64,000 nt of DNA, taken from contig NW_025062479.1 in the NCBI RefSeq assembly GCF_000002995.4, positions 5,635,221 through 5,699,220 on the forward strand, in the 5' to 3' direction. A program made the translations under genes and the position numbers. Below, piece after piece: positions 51,688 through 64,000 of the stretch (the first letter of the stretch is position 1; each line of letters begins with the position of its first letter). The DNA comes from Brugia malayi. Taxonomy: Eukaryota > Nematoda > Chromadorea > Rhabditida > Onchocercidae. The notes beneath the pieces are model-generated. The model saw nothing but the letters and a program-made list of their open reading frames with translations. It made no database searches and was not told the origin of the DNA.

Positions 51688-54600
51688 TCAGTGATCACTT
51701 TCAATTTCCTTCGTTGTTAATTCCTGATAATAAGATGATAGAATCTGCAATATCTAGAAATATTAACGAACAACAATTAAACTGGACAAAAAACGCAATA
51801 ATATGAAAAGCAAGAACATATCAAAAACTATGATTACCTTCCAAGCTTTGGGAGCCATGAAACCCTCTGGTGGTTCAACACCATCACGAGCATATGACCG
51901 CATTTTCGTTCCACTTATAAACTTAAAGTCTTCACTTCGTGAAGGATCAAAAAATGCCATTTTGCCTTTCGTTTTATCGTACGCAGCTACGCGAAATGGT
52001 ATTATGTCCAAATTCGGCAAACCGGGAGCCATAGATAATACCTTGAAAACTAATCAATGAATTAAATATTTCTGATCCTCAAATATCTTGCCTAAAAACA
52101 TATCAATAATGAATAAACCACTAGCAATTGAACGCGATAATTAAAGCTAACTTTCGAGCCATGTGTCGGATCATATAAGTAGTCGCCAGTTTCGGGGTGT
52201 TGTATGCCTGCAGGATCTCGTCCTACTATGTAAGTTGAAACACCTGCTGCTAATCGAGCCCTAGCATGCCATTGTACCTGAAATTAATCAATTTATAAAA
52301 ACAAATACAGTACAATCAAAAAAGGAAAATAAAAATTACTACCTCAGTCGGTCCAGCATATAACATTGGGGAAGGAAAAATAGCAAGAATGGTCCATTGT
52401 GGATCTAAAACACCTTCCGATAAAATTGCATCATACTGTCTCATGCGTACATCTAACGGCACATCGTCTTCCTAAAAAATAGAAATCGCAAAACATCGAA
52501 TGAGAGATTCTTTTTAATTTTATGATAAAAAATGAAAGCTGAGAAATTTGTATTCCTCTCAAAGAGATCAAAACTCTGCGTTATAACAAATACTAAAAAC
52601 ACAAGAACAAACTTTTGTCCAACCGCCTAATGGATGAAGTAACAACATGGGATTTTTGTACTTTGTCAGCAGCTGTTCTCTTGTATTTTGCATAAGAAGA
52701 GCATGGCCATTATGAATAGGATTTCGCAATTGGAAAGCAAAAACCGCATCACAATTGGCTTTCGCGAAAACATTTCGAAGCTCTAACGGTGACATCCTAT
52801 AGCAATCCAAACCATCATTGTACTGAATTCGTTTCAGCACCTAAATTTACTGAACGAAGGAATACAGAAATACAAACTTCCGTTTCGGAAACAAATTAAT
52901 TTCTAGGAGGATGACAATTACTTCAAAGCTGCACTATCAGCGAACTTAAATGAAGAACTATTGTAATGTTAAAGTTACAAACAGATGGAATTAAATGATG
53001 CATCAAAAAAAGTTGCCTGTACATCACCGCCAAGCAACCAATTCCCACTTTCCAAAATTTGTTTTATTGTAGGATGACGAGGATCGATAATACCAAACTG
53101 ACGCGCAATTCGTTCCTCTTTCCTATGTTCAAATATTTCTCCATCTTTCACAACAGCAACCACGTCATTGTTATACACAAGAGCAATTTCGGGACTGACA
53201 GAATGTCCTCGAAAATTTTCACATATCATGAAGAAGTTTTAATATGACACTGTTCTCGACAAAATAGTCCAAATATAGTATAGGTCAAACTAAGCATAAA
53301 AATGCCAACCATCCATGAGCTTGACTTTTGTGTCATCACCAATCGGTAATACGATTACTATCGACTGATTCAGTGGTTCATTAAGTGGCCAAAGTGAATC
53401 TTCTTCAGTGTTTTCTGGAAGCGACACATCAGTGGTTAAGCATTTCTTTTTTAAATCCAAAAGGAGACCATGGTGTAAACATTGCAAGTACTGCCGTTCA
53501 CGCATGAAACCAGGCAAAGGAGATGCCCAGCCTTCAGCCAATACCTAAAAATACGAAACAGCACGTAGCATAACAACGATACATATAAATTAGAACTGTT
53601 ATCGACTAATATATTAAAATATTCACGCAAACATTAGAAGTTATAGAAAAATCTATACTCCTGAAAATAAAAGAAGAATGAAACCTGTAACCACTCTAGA
53701 TCAATTTTCGTCAACTGCACTCTTGGAAAAGAGTTCATGCGCTCTAGTAATTTGTCTTTCGATTCCTCACCAATGTATAACTCTCGTATAGGTGGCCGAG
53801 AAATTTGCTGATAAGCTTTTACGGGCAAAACATTCTACAATGCAATAGGTGGTTTTTTTTTTTTTTTTAAATAAAAACATATTGCAGATTTCTGGCACAG
53901 ATATGTGAAGCAAATTTTATTGATAAAAATGAAGTTACCAAGAAATTTCAGTTAAAGTACGGACATGTGATTACCTTCTGGAATAAGAAATCCAGTACTT
54001 TCCTGACAGACTCGGCTTCAGATTCAATGCCCGATTCAAGTATAAGATCTGGTTTTTCTGGCGCTTCATAGACACTATCAATCCCTGTGAATCCTTTCAG
54101 CTCTCCGCAACGTGCCTTCTTATACAAATCTACAGCATGATAAACTGCTCTTTCATATTTATTTCTGTATAGATTTAACTCTAAAATAAATAAGAGGTTG
54201 TATAAAACTTTAATTCTTGAGCACTAAGTCGAGACAAAACTTACTTTTAGGATCGCGAAGTTCACAAATTCTTAGTGGTGTATTCACATACACTTCAAAG
54301 AAGGTCAAATTATCCTGGAATGAAAACCCTTGTGAAAACTATAAAACATGTCTAATTTCCCAAATAATGCAATAGTATGATTGTTAACCTGATTATGAAT
54401 AGATCTTGCATCATCTCGATCATATTTATATGGACTAATGAATGATGCCAGAACCACAGTGCCCATATCAGCGAATAATTTGGCTACTTCAGCAACACGA
54501 CGGATATTTTCTCGTCTTTCTTCTTTGGAAAACCCAAGATTTTTACAAAGACCATGTCGGACATTGTCACCATCTAAAGCGTAAGCAGGAATACCAAGCT

Positions 54601-55678
54601 GCAATGCAAGTTGAAAGAGCAATTAAATAGTGTAAGATACTTCCTAAACTTGAAAAGATCGACAAGAAGCACAAAATTAATTAAAGAACCTGTGTCAAAA
54701 TTTTCTCCACTGCAAATGCAACTGTTGTTTTGCCAGCTCCAGACAATCCGGTGAACCATATAGTACAACCTCGGAAACCGCTATGACGTCCAAGAACTCG
54801 TGCACGTTCCTCTCTTCCTACTTTATGTTGTTGGAACGTTACGCTTGTAGTACCAATTCCATAATCCTCAAACAATTCCGATAAAAGCTGAAGCATATAT
54901 ATTATGGATAAAGAAGAGGTTTAAATCGGAAACCCATAAAATAGATATGAGAAAGCATATTAACCGAGTTAAACCCAGGCGTAGTTTCGGAAAAAAAAAG
55001 TAAAACTTCTATAAAAACATTCTTACTATCAACAAACTGACGGAAGGTTTTATTTTGCAGCGTCATATTTTCAGGGATGTAAGTAAAAAAAAAAACCGTC
55101 AACCGTGTTTGCATTTTTAAGTGCACCATCTCGGAAAAGGTCAAGCAGTGCGATCAATAATTATCAATGATTTGAGAGTTGCATAAAATTCGCAGAACTC
55201 TCTTTATCATTACGAACATTCTGATCCTCAATTAAATCATGCTTTATGGGCAAAAACGATACCTATGAGTTAGACACAGCAATAATAGCATATCGGCAGT
55301 GTGTTCAGAAGATGAGAAAATAAAAGTCAGAACAATCCATAAAAAAAAGTGGTCGTCCTTTTTCAATTTAAAATGAAATAAGTAACTAAATATGTTCCAT
55401 TAACACATATGTAAAGAATTCCTGATCTCCAGTGCATTGTTCGGATATAGTGAGATGAGAACATAAGTTGTACAAAATGATCTTACAATAAAAACACCAA
55501 CGGAATACTAATCTAGGATGATGAGTCACAGACTGTTTCAGAGAGGAGAGTAATATTTCAATAATAGTAAGAGCAACACGTTGGAAAGTCAAGGAATCTT
55601 CAACAACGAGTTATGTGCAGCAAGAAAGTTATGCAAGCAAGCTCAAACCTGCGGATCGAGATGTGGTCCAATGCGCAT
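51688..55678 (-). CDS. pps-1: Bifunctional PAPS synthase (APS kinase + ATP sulfurylase)
   Basis: Makes 3'-phosphoadenosine 5'-phosphosulfate, the sulfate donor for sulfotransferases, from ATP and sulfate. Exons: 55678-55649, 54887-54690, 54598-54389, 54314-54245, 54180-53975, 53834-53685, 53544-53310, 53207-53017, 52840-52613, 52471-52343, 52277-52152, 52041-51838, 51744-51688. All phases agree; 677 residues (C. elegans about 650). The APS kinase domain comes first: P-loop GLSGAGKT (57-64), [10 protein letters not shown] and [13 protein letters not shown], then KGFTGIDS. The sulfurylase domain follows: [34 protein letters not shown] (467-476), [17 protein letters not shown] (568-573) and ISGTKMR...[11 protein letters not shown]. 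All key motifs are intact. The exon ending at 53017 uses a GC donor (see findings). The 10-residue first exon is chosen by phase; ATG 54896 is an alternative start. Expected in the cytosol or nucleus. Confidence 0.97.
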
Positions 55679-58022
55679 TCTGGTGTAGTTGAAATTGCTG
55701 AGAATGTATTTGATTCTAAAAAACCAAATCAGTGTAAATAAACAACAAGCAAATCTACAAATATTCACTGCGTGTGTGTGAGGAATACCAAATAACAGGT
55801 TGAGCGAAGTGCTTAAAGTGTTACCTCCAAATATCAAACCTGTTATCAAACAAAATGATACTTGTTGAAACACTAGTTTACTCTCAATACAAACATTCTT
55901 TTCTTTCTGCTAACCTGAAAAACAAGCCACTAACATCGATATAAAAGTCCTTTTTAAAAGAAACAAACAAAGTCAAAATCATTTCTCATTCCTTGATGTC
56001 AACTATTTTTGTATAATGTGCTGCACAAAGACCTTATAAGAGAACACATCAATAACAATTTTAATATCCGATTACAGCACCACTCCCGATATTTTTGCTG
56101 CCGTAGCTTACTTCGACGTAATTAAGATACACAAACTGACAACTGAAAGTTAAATCTACTTACTCATAGTATTGAAGTAATTTTATCTACTGCTTCCTCC
56201 TAATCAAAAAATAAAACACGAAAGTTTTGTCAAATGAATTCTACGAAAAAAATATTCTGTGTGCTCATAAACTGGCACATTTAACAACAGCTACTCAACA
56301 GCGTCTGCCCAAGTCTCGATCCAACATTCACCATTAAATGCTTGACAGATGTGACTCACTTATTCAAACGAATCATATTAATATCTATAAATTTCCTTCT
56401 ATGGTATAGAAGGTATCTCGACTGAGAGTATCTCTTTGTTTATTGGTAAGTTGCGAGATTTTTTAAGCTAAAAGTGATTTCCTTTGTAGGTGCATTACGC
56501 AAATGAACAACTGTCCAACCAGACATAAAATTAGGATTAAAAAAAAAAAAGGAACTTCGTAATTAAAACTATAAAAACACTTGCTGAACAAAGTTCATGG
56601 AATAACAGAGTTTATGAGAGACCACATAAAACAACACTGGCCAACTTTTTTGTATTTACAACACAGTACTAACTATAAATTTACTACCGCCCATTTCACC
56701 GTTCAACTGAGACAGAGGTTTTGCCCATAATCTCACGATCTCGGATCCGCAATAAGTGTGAAAAAGATGCAGTTTTGAATTAAACTTCCTGTCAGTTTTC
56801 AAACCCCGAAGTATTATGTATATATTCGATGATCATGAGATAATTTAGAATAAAGACTACTCAAACTAGAAAATTAATAATAATGGAATTCCCCAAGAAA
56901 TTGATTTTGAAATGTAGTCCAACACATCCATATTCCGCAGTATTTTAGTGAAAATAAAATCCGTATCCTATGTATAATAAAGTGAAACGAATTCAAAGAA
57001 TCTAAGAAAACGATTGATGTAAAGGTAGCGCAAGTTGAAATCCACCAACGTACAAACAGTTCACATTTGATCTCAAAGTTCGTGTTCAGTGCAGCAAGAA
57101 TCTTGTGATAGTAAACACCTCCATCAAACATCATAACTTAACATATTTATTTATGCGAACATGCCTTATGAAAATATAAAATCACTTTTGCCGTTATTCA
57201 ACGTAAGGTATTCCTGCAGAGAGTGCATCGCGATGAATTATAAATGATGAGGCAGAAAAAGAATACTCCATGCTGACGAAGAAAAGTAATAAGAGAAAGC
57301 ATTACAACATTAAGCAAAACAGCAATATAAAACTGGCTGAAAATGAAACTGGAATATTATTAGGTACAAAGATGATCACAGCGAGAAATGAAGCATAACT
57401 AAGCGATAAAGAAGAAAGTATCCTTACCATTCAATATTCCTGTTGGACTAAGAGTGAAAGGTTACACAGATAAGTATGTTTACTGCGTCTAGTTTGTAAA
57501 GTTTTCAGAAAAGAACACCAATAGGCCTAAAAGTTCTTGCTAGAGTAGAAATGAATTTTTATTTTATTCTATTTCATTGGATTCTGACAAAAAAAGTAAA
57601 AATTTTTTCCTTATGAATAGAAAGTTGGGATGAAAGCAATTTTATTCAAGTCAGAAACAAAAAGTTCTAAAGCAAGAACGTAAAATACGAGTTGCAGTTC
57701 GCCAGATTATATATGGAGAAAGAATACATGTAAAATAAAATTAAGAAATATAGATTATAGGAAAAAGAAGACAAAAAAAGTAAAATGAATAAAATGTGCA
57801 AGAGTATTAAAGACAGATTCGACAAATTCACTAATCCAACATAATAGTCTGAAATCCTGACTAAACATTCTTTACCAGTCTTCCTTTCAAAAGTCGATAA
57901 AAAAAAATGGCAAACGATAAGCTAAGTACATCATTTACATTGGTCGTTAAATTTGAAAATATTTTCAGAACATAGAAAATTCTACAGTGTTACATATAAA
58001 CCTCGAGAGCTATAATCATCAG
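55679..58022. other. pps-1 upstream region, to the TTR-like 3' end
   Basis: An acceptor TTTTTTAG at about 55716 (minus strand) lies 37 bases before the chosen pps-1 ATG and could take a spliced leader. Otherwise AT-rich DNA with no gene recognised; the frame at 56874-57134 (minus) has no motif. The right end should hold the 3' UTR of the transthyretin-related gene. Confidence 0.5.
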
Positions 58023-60669
58023 TTAAGTACTGTTTTTTGCAGATGAAGCTTGAATCGGTAAGTCGAGATCAACTGTACCAACTTCATATGTATTTGGCAC
58101 AAAAATTCTGAATGGTGGGAGCTTTATGATTTCACCCGTCTGTCTGTTACAATAATGCAATATTTGTAAATAAGGTTCCGGATTGTTTGGAATACCAGGA
58201 ACCCAATCAATGTCTTCGCCACATCCATCTAACTGGAACGAACCGTCTTCGCTTGTGAACGTCACTCTAAATAAATAAAATTAAACTGGAAAAGGGCACA
58301 AAAAAAAAAAATTTTTTTTTACATCACAACTCAAATTGCTTTCTTATCATGAATCACACCGAACAAACTTTACTTGAACGTTTGTACGTTTGTTAAGATG
58401 AACATTGCAAACACAGTGTAGCAAGGCACTGCAGCATTTTTAAAGATCGGAAGCGCTAGAATCCTTATACACCGAAAGTGCAGTACAGTTTAACAATTAT
58501 TAGTCACAAATTCAAAGAAATGTTAGGTAATTTTCTCTTCAAAAAAAGATGTCTCATATCTTTATAAGACGTGTATTTAAGCTAGCGCACAGAATTACGA
58601 TATCAGTAATCATATCGTTTCATTTGATTCCGTATAACAGGTTTTCTTTTCAACACATAAGAAATATAGCACACGCACTCATATCTTTCACGGTGTTTTT
58701 TGGCCCAATTTTCATCTCTTTTAAAGTAATTTTCATATTTGAGAGGATCTTCCATAAAGATGGAAGCTGCAGAAAACATACTGGAAATAGCTGACATTTC
58801 AGCATTTCTGCTAATTTTCATGCTAATTCCGCTATGAATGATATTCAACATAACACAGATAATCGACGGTTTAGAGTTCATGACTTACCTATAGAATGTA
58901 TAAAACAAAAAGATATGAGTTTCAATTTGGACGAAGGCTAAAAATACATCATACGAATTTTAAAAAATAATCAGTCATTTGCGAAAACAGCAGCATAGGA
59001 TAGACGGTACAGTGAATGCAAACGATCTAAAAAAAAGAAACATTCTAGAGTGAGAAAGGATGCTCTCAATATGCTTACGAATCATAGCTAATACAATTTC
59101 CGGGGATAAGATGTTACATCTGTTTTTGTAAAGGAATGGAAGTGAAAACTAATAAACATTACCCACCAAGAATCAGTGGAGAAACTTCACAAAGAAACTA
59201 ATCTATTAACTTTTTTCTTAATGGAAATAAGATTAACATAAACGACTAGGCTTTTTAAGGGTGAGAATTTAAAAATTTTAAAAATGAAGTGCACGAGTTC
59301 CATGTATGCTTCTAGGAAAGAAAGTGAGGGAGAAAGAAGAATAGAGAGAAAGAAAAGGGAAAGGACAGAAAGATTTAGGACCCAATTCTGTGTGTTAGTG
59401 TAAAATGAAATTTGAAGACAACACAGACATTCTTCTTCTATAAAAGAAATTGAAATATTTGATTGGCAACTTACATGAAAATGTAAATATTCAGAAAAAC
59501 TATACAAGAGCAACATGTGTTATTCAGATAAATGAAAGGAGACCTCAAAAAGCTCGATTTGTACCACCACCAGTTCAATCCCCATTTAATTTGAGTGTTG
59601 ATAATGAATAACATCGTATCCTCCCTATTGAAATGCGCAGACTGCTTTACTTCACCTCATTTCCACTAACCAAAACTGCAAACAAGCCGACGAAGCACTG
59701 TGGAACCTTGCTTACATGATATACTACACAAATTTGCTTATCTCTATTACACAATTTGACTGTTCCTAATATTATCTAAGCAAGTGCTGGATAATCATCT
59801 CCTCCTTCATTCCCAACCCTCGAATATTAGGAAACAAAGTACAAATTTTGAAATGGTTTAAAGTGTTTTCGTTAAAGCACAACCGGCAGTTTCAAAGTTG
59901 TAGCGAAAGTACAGCAAGATTAGTTGACCAAGCAAAATAAACCAAACAAAAAACTTATGAAGACCCGTTACTAATGCATGCTTTATTACGTGATTCTTGG
60001 CACATATATTCGCACCGATATTGCACTGAACTAGGACAATTCTCAGTTCCAAAAGCAACAAGAACACGTCAACTAACCCCATTAAATCATCAGGATCAAT
60101 AATCTTGGCAACTGATAGCCCATCTCGGTCGTAAACTCGTACTTCAACATTCAAATTTCTTGAAGGATCCTTATGGCAACGCACGGTGCCATGTATCCAA
60201 ACACATTTATGTCCTGCACAAGCAAGTCGCATCAGCAGCAACACAACCCAAGCATTCAGAAATAACAAATGCCTGAAATTCACAAACTGCAAAGGTTAGT
60301 AGTATGTATAAGTTGCAAGACATACATCTTAACTACAAACTGATTTGAGGTATTGCTCTTTACCGAAAAAGATAAAGAAACATAAATTCAATTTTTGGTA
60401 AAACAAAGCAGGCAGATCATCAGGATTTCTGTAAAATCATCAGAACTCCACAAACTTGATCTGTTGTAGTATAATTCGTAATTGAGAACGAATTACTGGC
60501 AAATAAGTAAACATATATGCTGATTTCTCAGCATATTTAAAATTTTGGGTTTAAGGAAGAAATGCTTTAAATCAAGTTATACCAAACCACTTATGGGACG
60601 CTGATAATGTGACCGTTAAATTATTATGACATGATGAAACAAAATAGTGAGTAAAACAAACCTTTGCAT
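58023..60669 (-). CDS. Transthyretin-related (TTR-like) secreted protein
   Basis: Exons: 60669-60662 (8 bases: ATGCAAAG), 60272-60078 and 58266-58023. Phases 2 and 2 agree, giving 148 residues. Residues 1-23 form a signal peptide with a hydrophobic core (HLLFLNAWVVLLLMRLACAG). The mature part follows the nematode TTR-like pattern: CVWIHGTVRCHKDP, VEVRVYDRDG, DPDDLMGVTFTSEDGSFQLDGCG, PEPYLQILHYCN, and a final strand-like FRIFVPNTYEVGTVDLDLP. Four cysteines remain after the signal cut. These are small secreted beta-sandwich proteins, abundant in nematode secretions; C. elegans TTR-52 bridges dying cells to phagocytes, but most members have no known role. I cannot name the subfamily. The tiny first exon is inferred from the required phase, the ATG and a TTTTTTTTTCAG acceptor 17 bases upstream. 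Confidence 0.92.
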
Positions 60670-63600
60670 TGCACAAGCTTTCCCAACTGAAAAAAAAACC
60701 ACGATATTATAACTGCAACAATAAGAATCTTTATTGGCAGCATAAATAGAAAACTCAATAAAAAGTTATCTCCCTTGATATATTTTCTCTCCACGAAAAT
60801 TACTACGTCCACTTTTCTTACGCAAATTAAAGAAAAAGCGGAAAATCCACAACTAATCAAGTTCAAAACTCAAGACGAAAATACCATCACAAGATATTTC
60901 ACCGAATGCAAAATGCAAGAACCATATCATTCTTCAAAACTTTCTCCAACTTGGTCGATTTTCAAAAAGCTAATTGAAGAGCGGCTCTAATAAGCATTCA
61001 CGATAGTTAACCTTCGAATTCTTCCAAGCATTGAAAAAATGTATCGATATGGTCATTTCAACTGACAAACAAGAATCCATGAGGAAGGAGGAATCTCGGC
61101 CATTAAAGACTGGCATAGTCAGAAAAAGGGTGAAACAACCACGAAACTATTTACTGAAACACAAGAATAAACGGATTTTCAAAAAGTACAAGGAAAAGAA
61201 ACTGATTTACAAAGGTACGGGTGAAAACTAAACCAATGACTAAAGATAAGAAGAAACAAGTGCGTTTTTTAATAGAGGAATTAAGAAGCTAATACGAGTT
61301 TGTGCAGAAAACATACGATTTAGTTGTTCAAAGTATAACACAGTAAAAAAGAAATCATCACTTACAAGAAATTTAAAAATTTCGAAAATTTTGCTAACAT
61401 ATAAGCAGTTTGTAACAAGTATAACAAATGACATCCAACTCTACATGAGCAGGATAGTTTAAAAAAACTGGACAACAAAAATAGAAAGATAATCACGCAA
61501 AGATAAAACTAGATTTTTCCTAGTAATGATTCATAGATGACAACATATGATTAAATGGATACTCTACTGCGGAACTTTTTACCTGAACGAGTATTTCCCA
61601 AATCCTTGACAAATAAATTCAGTGAAAAATTGGAGTGAAAGGTTTCTAGCACCTCTTTTCTTGCAGCATGAAAGAATACTACCATATCATCATTAATTTA
61701 AAATTGTAATATATAAATCCCTAACAAGGAAAAGTGTGATAATAATATGAAAACTGGCCAACAAAACTTTGCACTGACGACTTATAAGTCCACAAAGAAA
61801 AATTTTTTAATTCGCTGACCAACTAACAAATCATACTTCTGGTCTAGTGAGTGATTAATGTGGTAATCGCATGTATGAAGAATGGAAATTTCCAGAGCTG
61901 GAAATGCAAGGGTGAAGTCGCCTTCTCATGTCTTATAACATAGATGAACATAAACGTAGCAACTACAAACAGGAATCTGCAAAGTAAACAGATTATTTGT
62001 AGCAAAAATTTCTGCAAGATTCAACTAAATGGCACAACACAAAAACAAAATAAAATGGAAGAGTTACTTCTGTTTTTGATTTCTGGAATCCATTTACGAT
62101 CATGTGCGTAATCTTTTACATTGAAGTATTCGTCGTTTTATCAGCAAACGTATACATCCACCATCTAAAAAAGCAAATAACGTTGCATATGGAAGATATG
62201 ACAAAGCTAAAACAGCTCTTTGTGGAATACAAATGAACTATTTGCGCAGCTCATAAATCCATATTGTATTTTATTGCGATCTTTGTTAGTTTATATGTCA
62301 CCAAAACAGTTACTAGAGACTTCTTAAAATAAGGGTGCTAGTACGATTTTTCTCGAGTGATGCAAGTGAAATGTGTAAAAAAAAGTAAATTAAGTTAATA
62401 AATTCAATGAAATCATTTCAGAAACATATGTGGTTCTGAAAACATGCCTAGAAGCAGCAAGAGAGCACGAAACGATTCATCTAAGAATCAATATCACCGA
62501 AAATACGACATGAACCGAGTAGTATTTATCACTGCAGTCTAGAAGGTCAATTCAGATCATAGCACCGTCAGCAGTACAACAGAGTTTGGAATAAAAAATC
62601 CTATCGCAAATAAAATCAATATTGCAGATGGTTTCGCGGAGAGAAAGACGATCTTCATCCATGATATTGACTCTTTCTTCAGCATTTATGAGCACAGTTT
62701 TCTCTCAGTCTTAACCGAAGCGTCTTGTTCTGTCAATTTTCCTAAAAAGCTTACAAATACTGTCGCAGCGCTCAAAACAAAGAAGAAATCATGAAAAGTA
62801 ACCGAGGAAGTCCAACATATCGATTTCAAAGTAACTTCATCCTTTGGATGATCCTCTAACCATTCTGTTCAACACCAATGTCGGAAATCGAGTGCATCGA
62901 ATTTAAAGTGCAGTTTGTGGGGTTGTGAGAGTCACGGAGGTTTCTGAAATGATGTTTTAGGGCATCCAAATTCATTGTATTCTCGACAGAAGGCATTAAA
63001 AAAGGTAAAAAAGGCCGGATGCCAAACGTTTCTTAATCTCTTTTGCTAATTAGAGACAGTACTACGAAGATGACACCTTAACGAGAAGTGTACCTTTTGA
63101 TGATACGTTTTTCCTCGATGACAGGGACATATCGAGAAAGTTAAGAAAAGTGGATGGTCACAATCCATCTCATCAAAAAATCGTAACAGTGCTCATGATT
63201 AGTCAGCGACAGAATCGCATTTCCACATCATATAGTATTAACAAGACGTTATGGTAAACAGAAACCTGGTAGAATGCTAATCATTTATTAAGCGGTTCGT
63301 ATGAATCAGACTTTAATAAAGAAAACTGCATGCTTATTTAGAGGTAACCTCTCCGTCAAACACATAAATGAAGGCGTTTTGGGAGTCACATAGTTGAACA
63401 TAGCCAGCAATAATGTGATATAGATTGAAAATAAATTAATGAGTGCGGCTCTTTCACCATTGGTCAGAAATGAAAGATAAAAATTACTGATCGAGCTTTG
63501 TTGAATCCTTAAATTGTGATAAGCGGTGAAGATCTTGTAAATTTACCTAGAGCCCGACATCTGTTGTTTTGAAAATTCTTTCCAAATGTCAGCTGAAGAT

Positions 63601-64000
63601 TTGAAAAACATCGAAACAGCAGACACAGTTTTAAGGGATCAGATTATGAGTGAACTGGATGAAGAACAATTCACTGTGTTATATTTAAAGCAAGGATAAG
63701 TAGGACAAAGAAAGATGCCATACTCTTCAAGTATATTTGTAGAAATTATTCGGAAGGCTGGTTAAAACATATGGGAGAACACAAGAAAGCTGGAAATTGA
63801 AGAAGGAAAGAAATATTGCCTGAGCTTGTAATTAGCAATGGTGTAAGTAGTAAAATTAGTAAAATACAAGGTAACTGTGAACAAGACTATAAACTTAGGA
63901 AACTGGTTGGTAGCGACATAACACTTGCTTGGGACAAAACCAGCAATTTTAATCAAATGAAATTATTTGAATCAAGTAATCCGACGGTTATAGCAATATA
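60670..64000. other. TTR-like upstream region and unassigned right end
   Basis: No gene could be supported. Plus-strand frames at 60775-60990 and 61031-61231 are Lys-rich and open but lack motifs or splice context. From about 62450 to 63990 the DNA is slightly less AT-rich and contains many short broken frames (for example MSAEDLKNIETADTVLRD at about 63585), as an old mobile element might leave. No diagnostic motif was found. Confidence 0.4.
60687..60698 (-). promoter_or_regulatory. Acceptor before the TTR-like start (possible trans-splice site)
   Basis: On the minus strand a T run ending in CAG lies 17 bases before the ATG of the 8-base first coding exon. This supports that start and suggests spliced-leader addition. 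Confidence 0.5.

Noticed and set aside
54902..55144. Alternative first exon of pps-1 ending at a GTAAGA
   Set aside because: It ends in phase 1, whereas the next exon needs phase 0; the 55678 exon fits.
60775..61231. Two Lys-rich plus-strand frames
   Set aside because: No motif, no splice partners, biased AT-rich composition, and opposite to the TTR-like promoter.
63585..63700. Frame beginning MSAEDLKNIETAD
   Set aside because: Thought of as a BEL/Pao piece, but no diagnostic motif lies in or near it.

Overview
The window looks like a piece of a nematode chromosome, most likely from a spirurid or filarial worm. The DNA is strongly AT-rich. Introns run from about 60 bases to nearly 3 kb, mostly with GT...TTTCAG or TTTTAG borders. 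Several start codons sit 4-35 bases behind a strong splice acceptor, as in trans-spliced nematode genes. The proteins are recognisably nematode: an APL-1 with the YENPTY tail, a PPS-1-like PAPS synthase, a transthyretin-related secreted protein and an MLS-2-type HMX homeobox gene. I had no search tools, so the family calls rest on motifs and remembered family sequences. Exon chains were built by hand and checked for reading phase across each junction.

Layout. 1-66 may be the 3' end of a gene that starts before the window. 5529-11868 (+) is an HMX-class homeobox gene in 8 exons. It converges on a 21-exon IBTK-like gene (20523-13061, -) with ankyrin, RCC1, two BTB segments and the IBTK C-terminal tail. 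That gene is head-to-head with a 4-exon MXRA7-like membrane protein gene (21828-23057, +), about 1.3 kb apart. 26884-28884 (+) is a probable two-exon gene for a small secreted six-cysteine protein. 37977-30861 (-) is a complete 18-exon apl-1 gene. A doubtful two-exon frame lies at 40237-40675 (+). About 8 kb of mostly empty DNA follows, with a trinucleotide microsatellite at 46.5 kb. At 49.0-51.3 kb there is a decayed BEL/Pao LTR retrotransposon. 55678-51688 (-) is a complete 13-exon bifunctional PAPS synthase gene, pps-1. 60669-58023 (-) is a three-exon transthyretin-related gene whose first coding exon is only 8 bases. The last 3.3 kb holds nothing I can assign.

The genes are unrelated single-copy animal genes rather than an operon or pathway cluster. 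They cover transcription control in development (HMX), ubiquitin-ligase adaptor and signalling scaffold (IBTK), a membrane-anchored coiled-coil protein (MXRA7), a type I membrane receptor-like protein (APL-1), activated sulfate supply (PPS-1) and secreted proteins (TTR-like, Cys-rich). I found no CRISPR array, rRNA or convincing tRNA, and no clearly new biological system. The most unusual points are a probable GC-AG intron in pps-1, Asp tracts encoded by GAT microsatellites in both HMX and apl-1, the scrambled BEL/Pao remnant, and the unassigned six-cysteine secreted protein.
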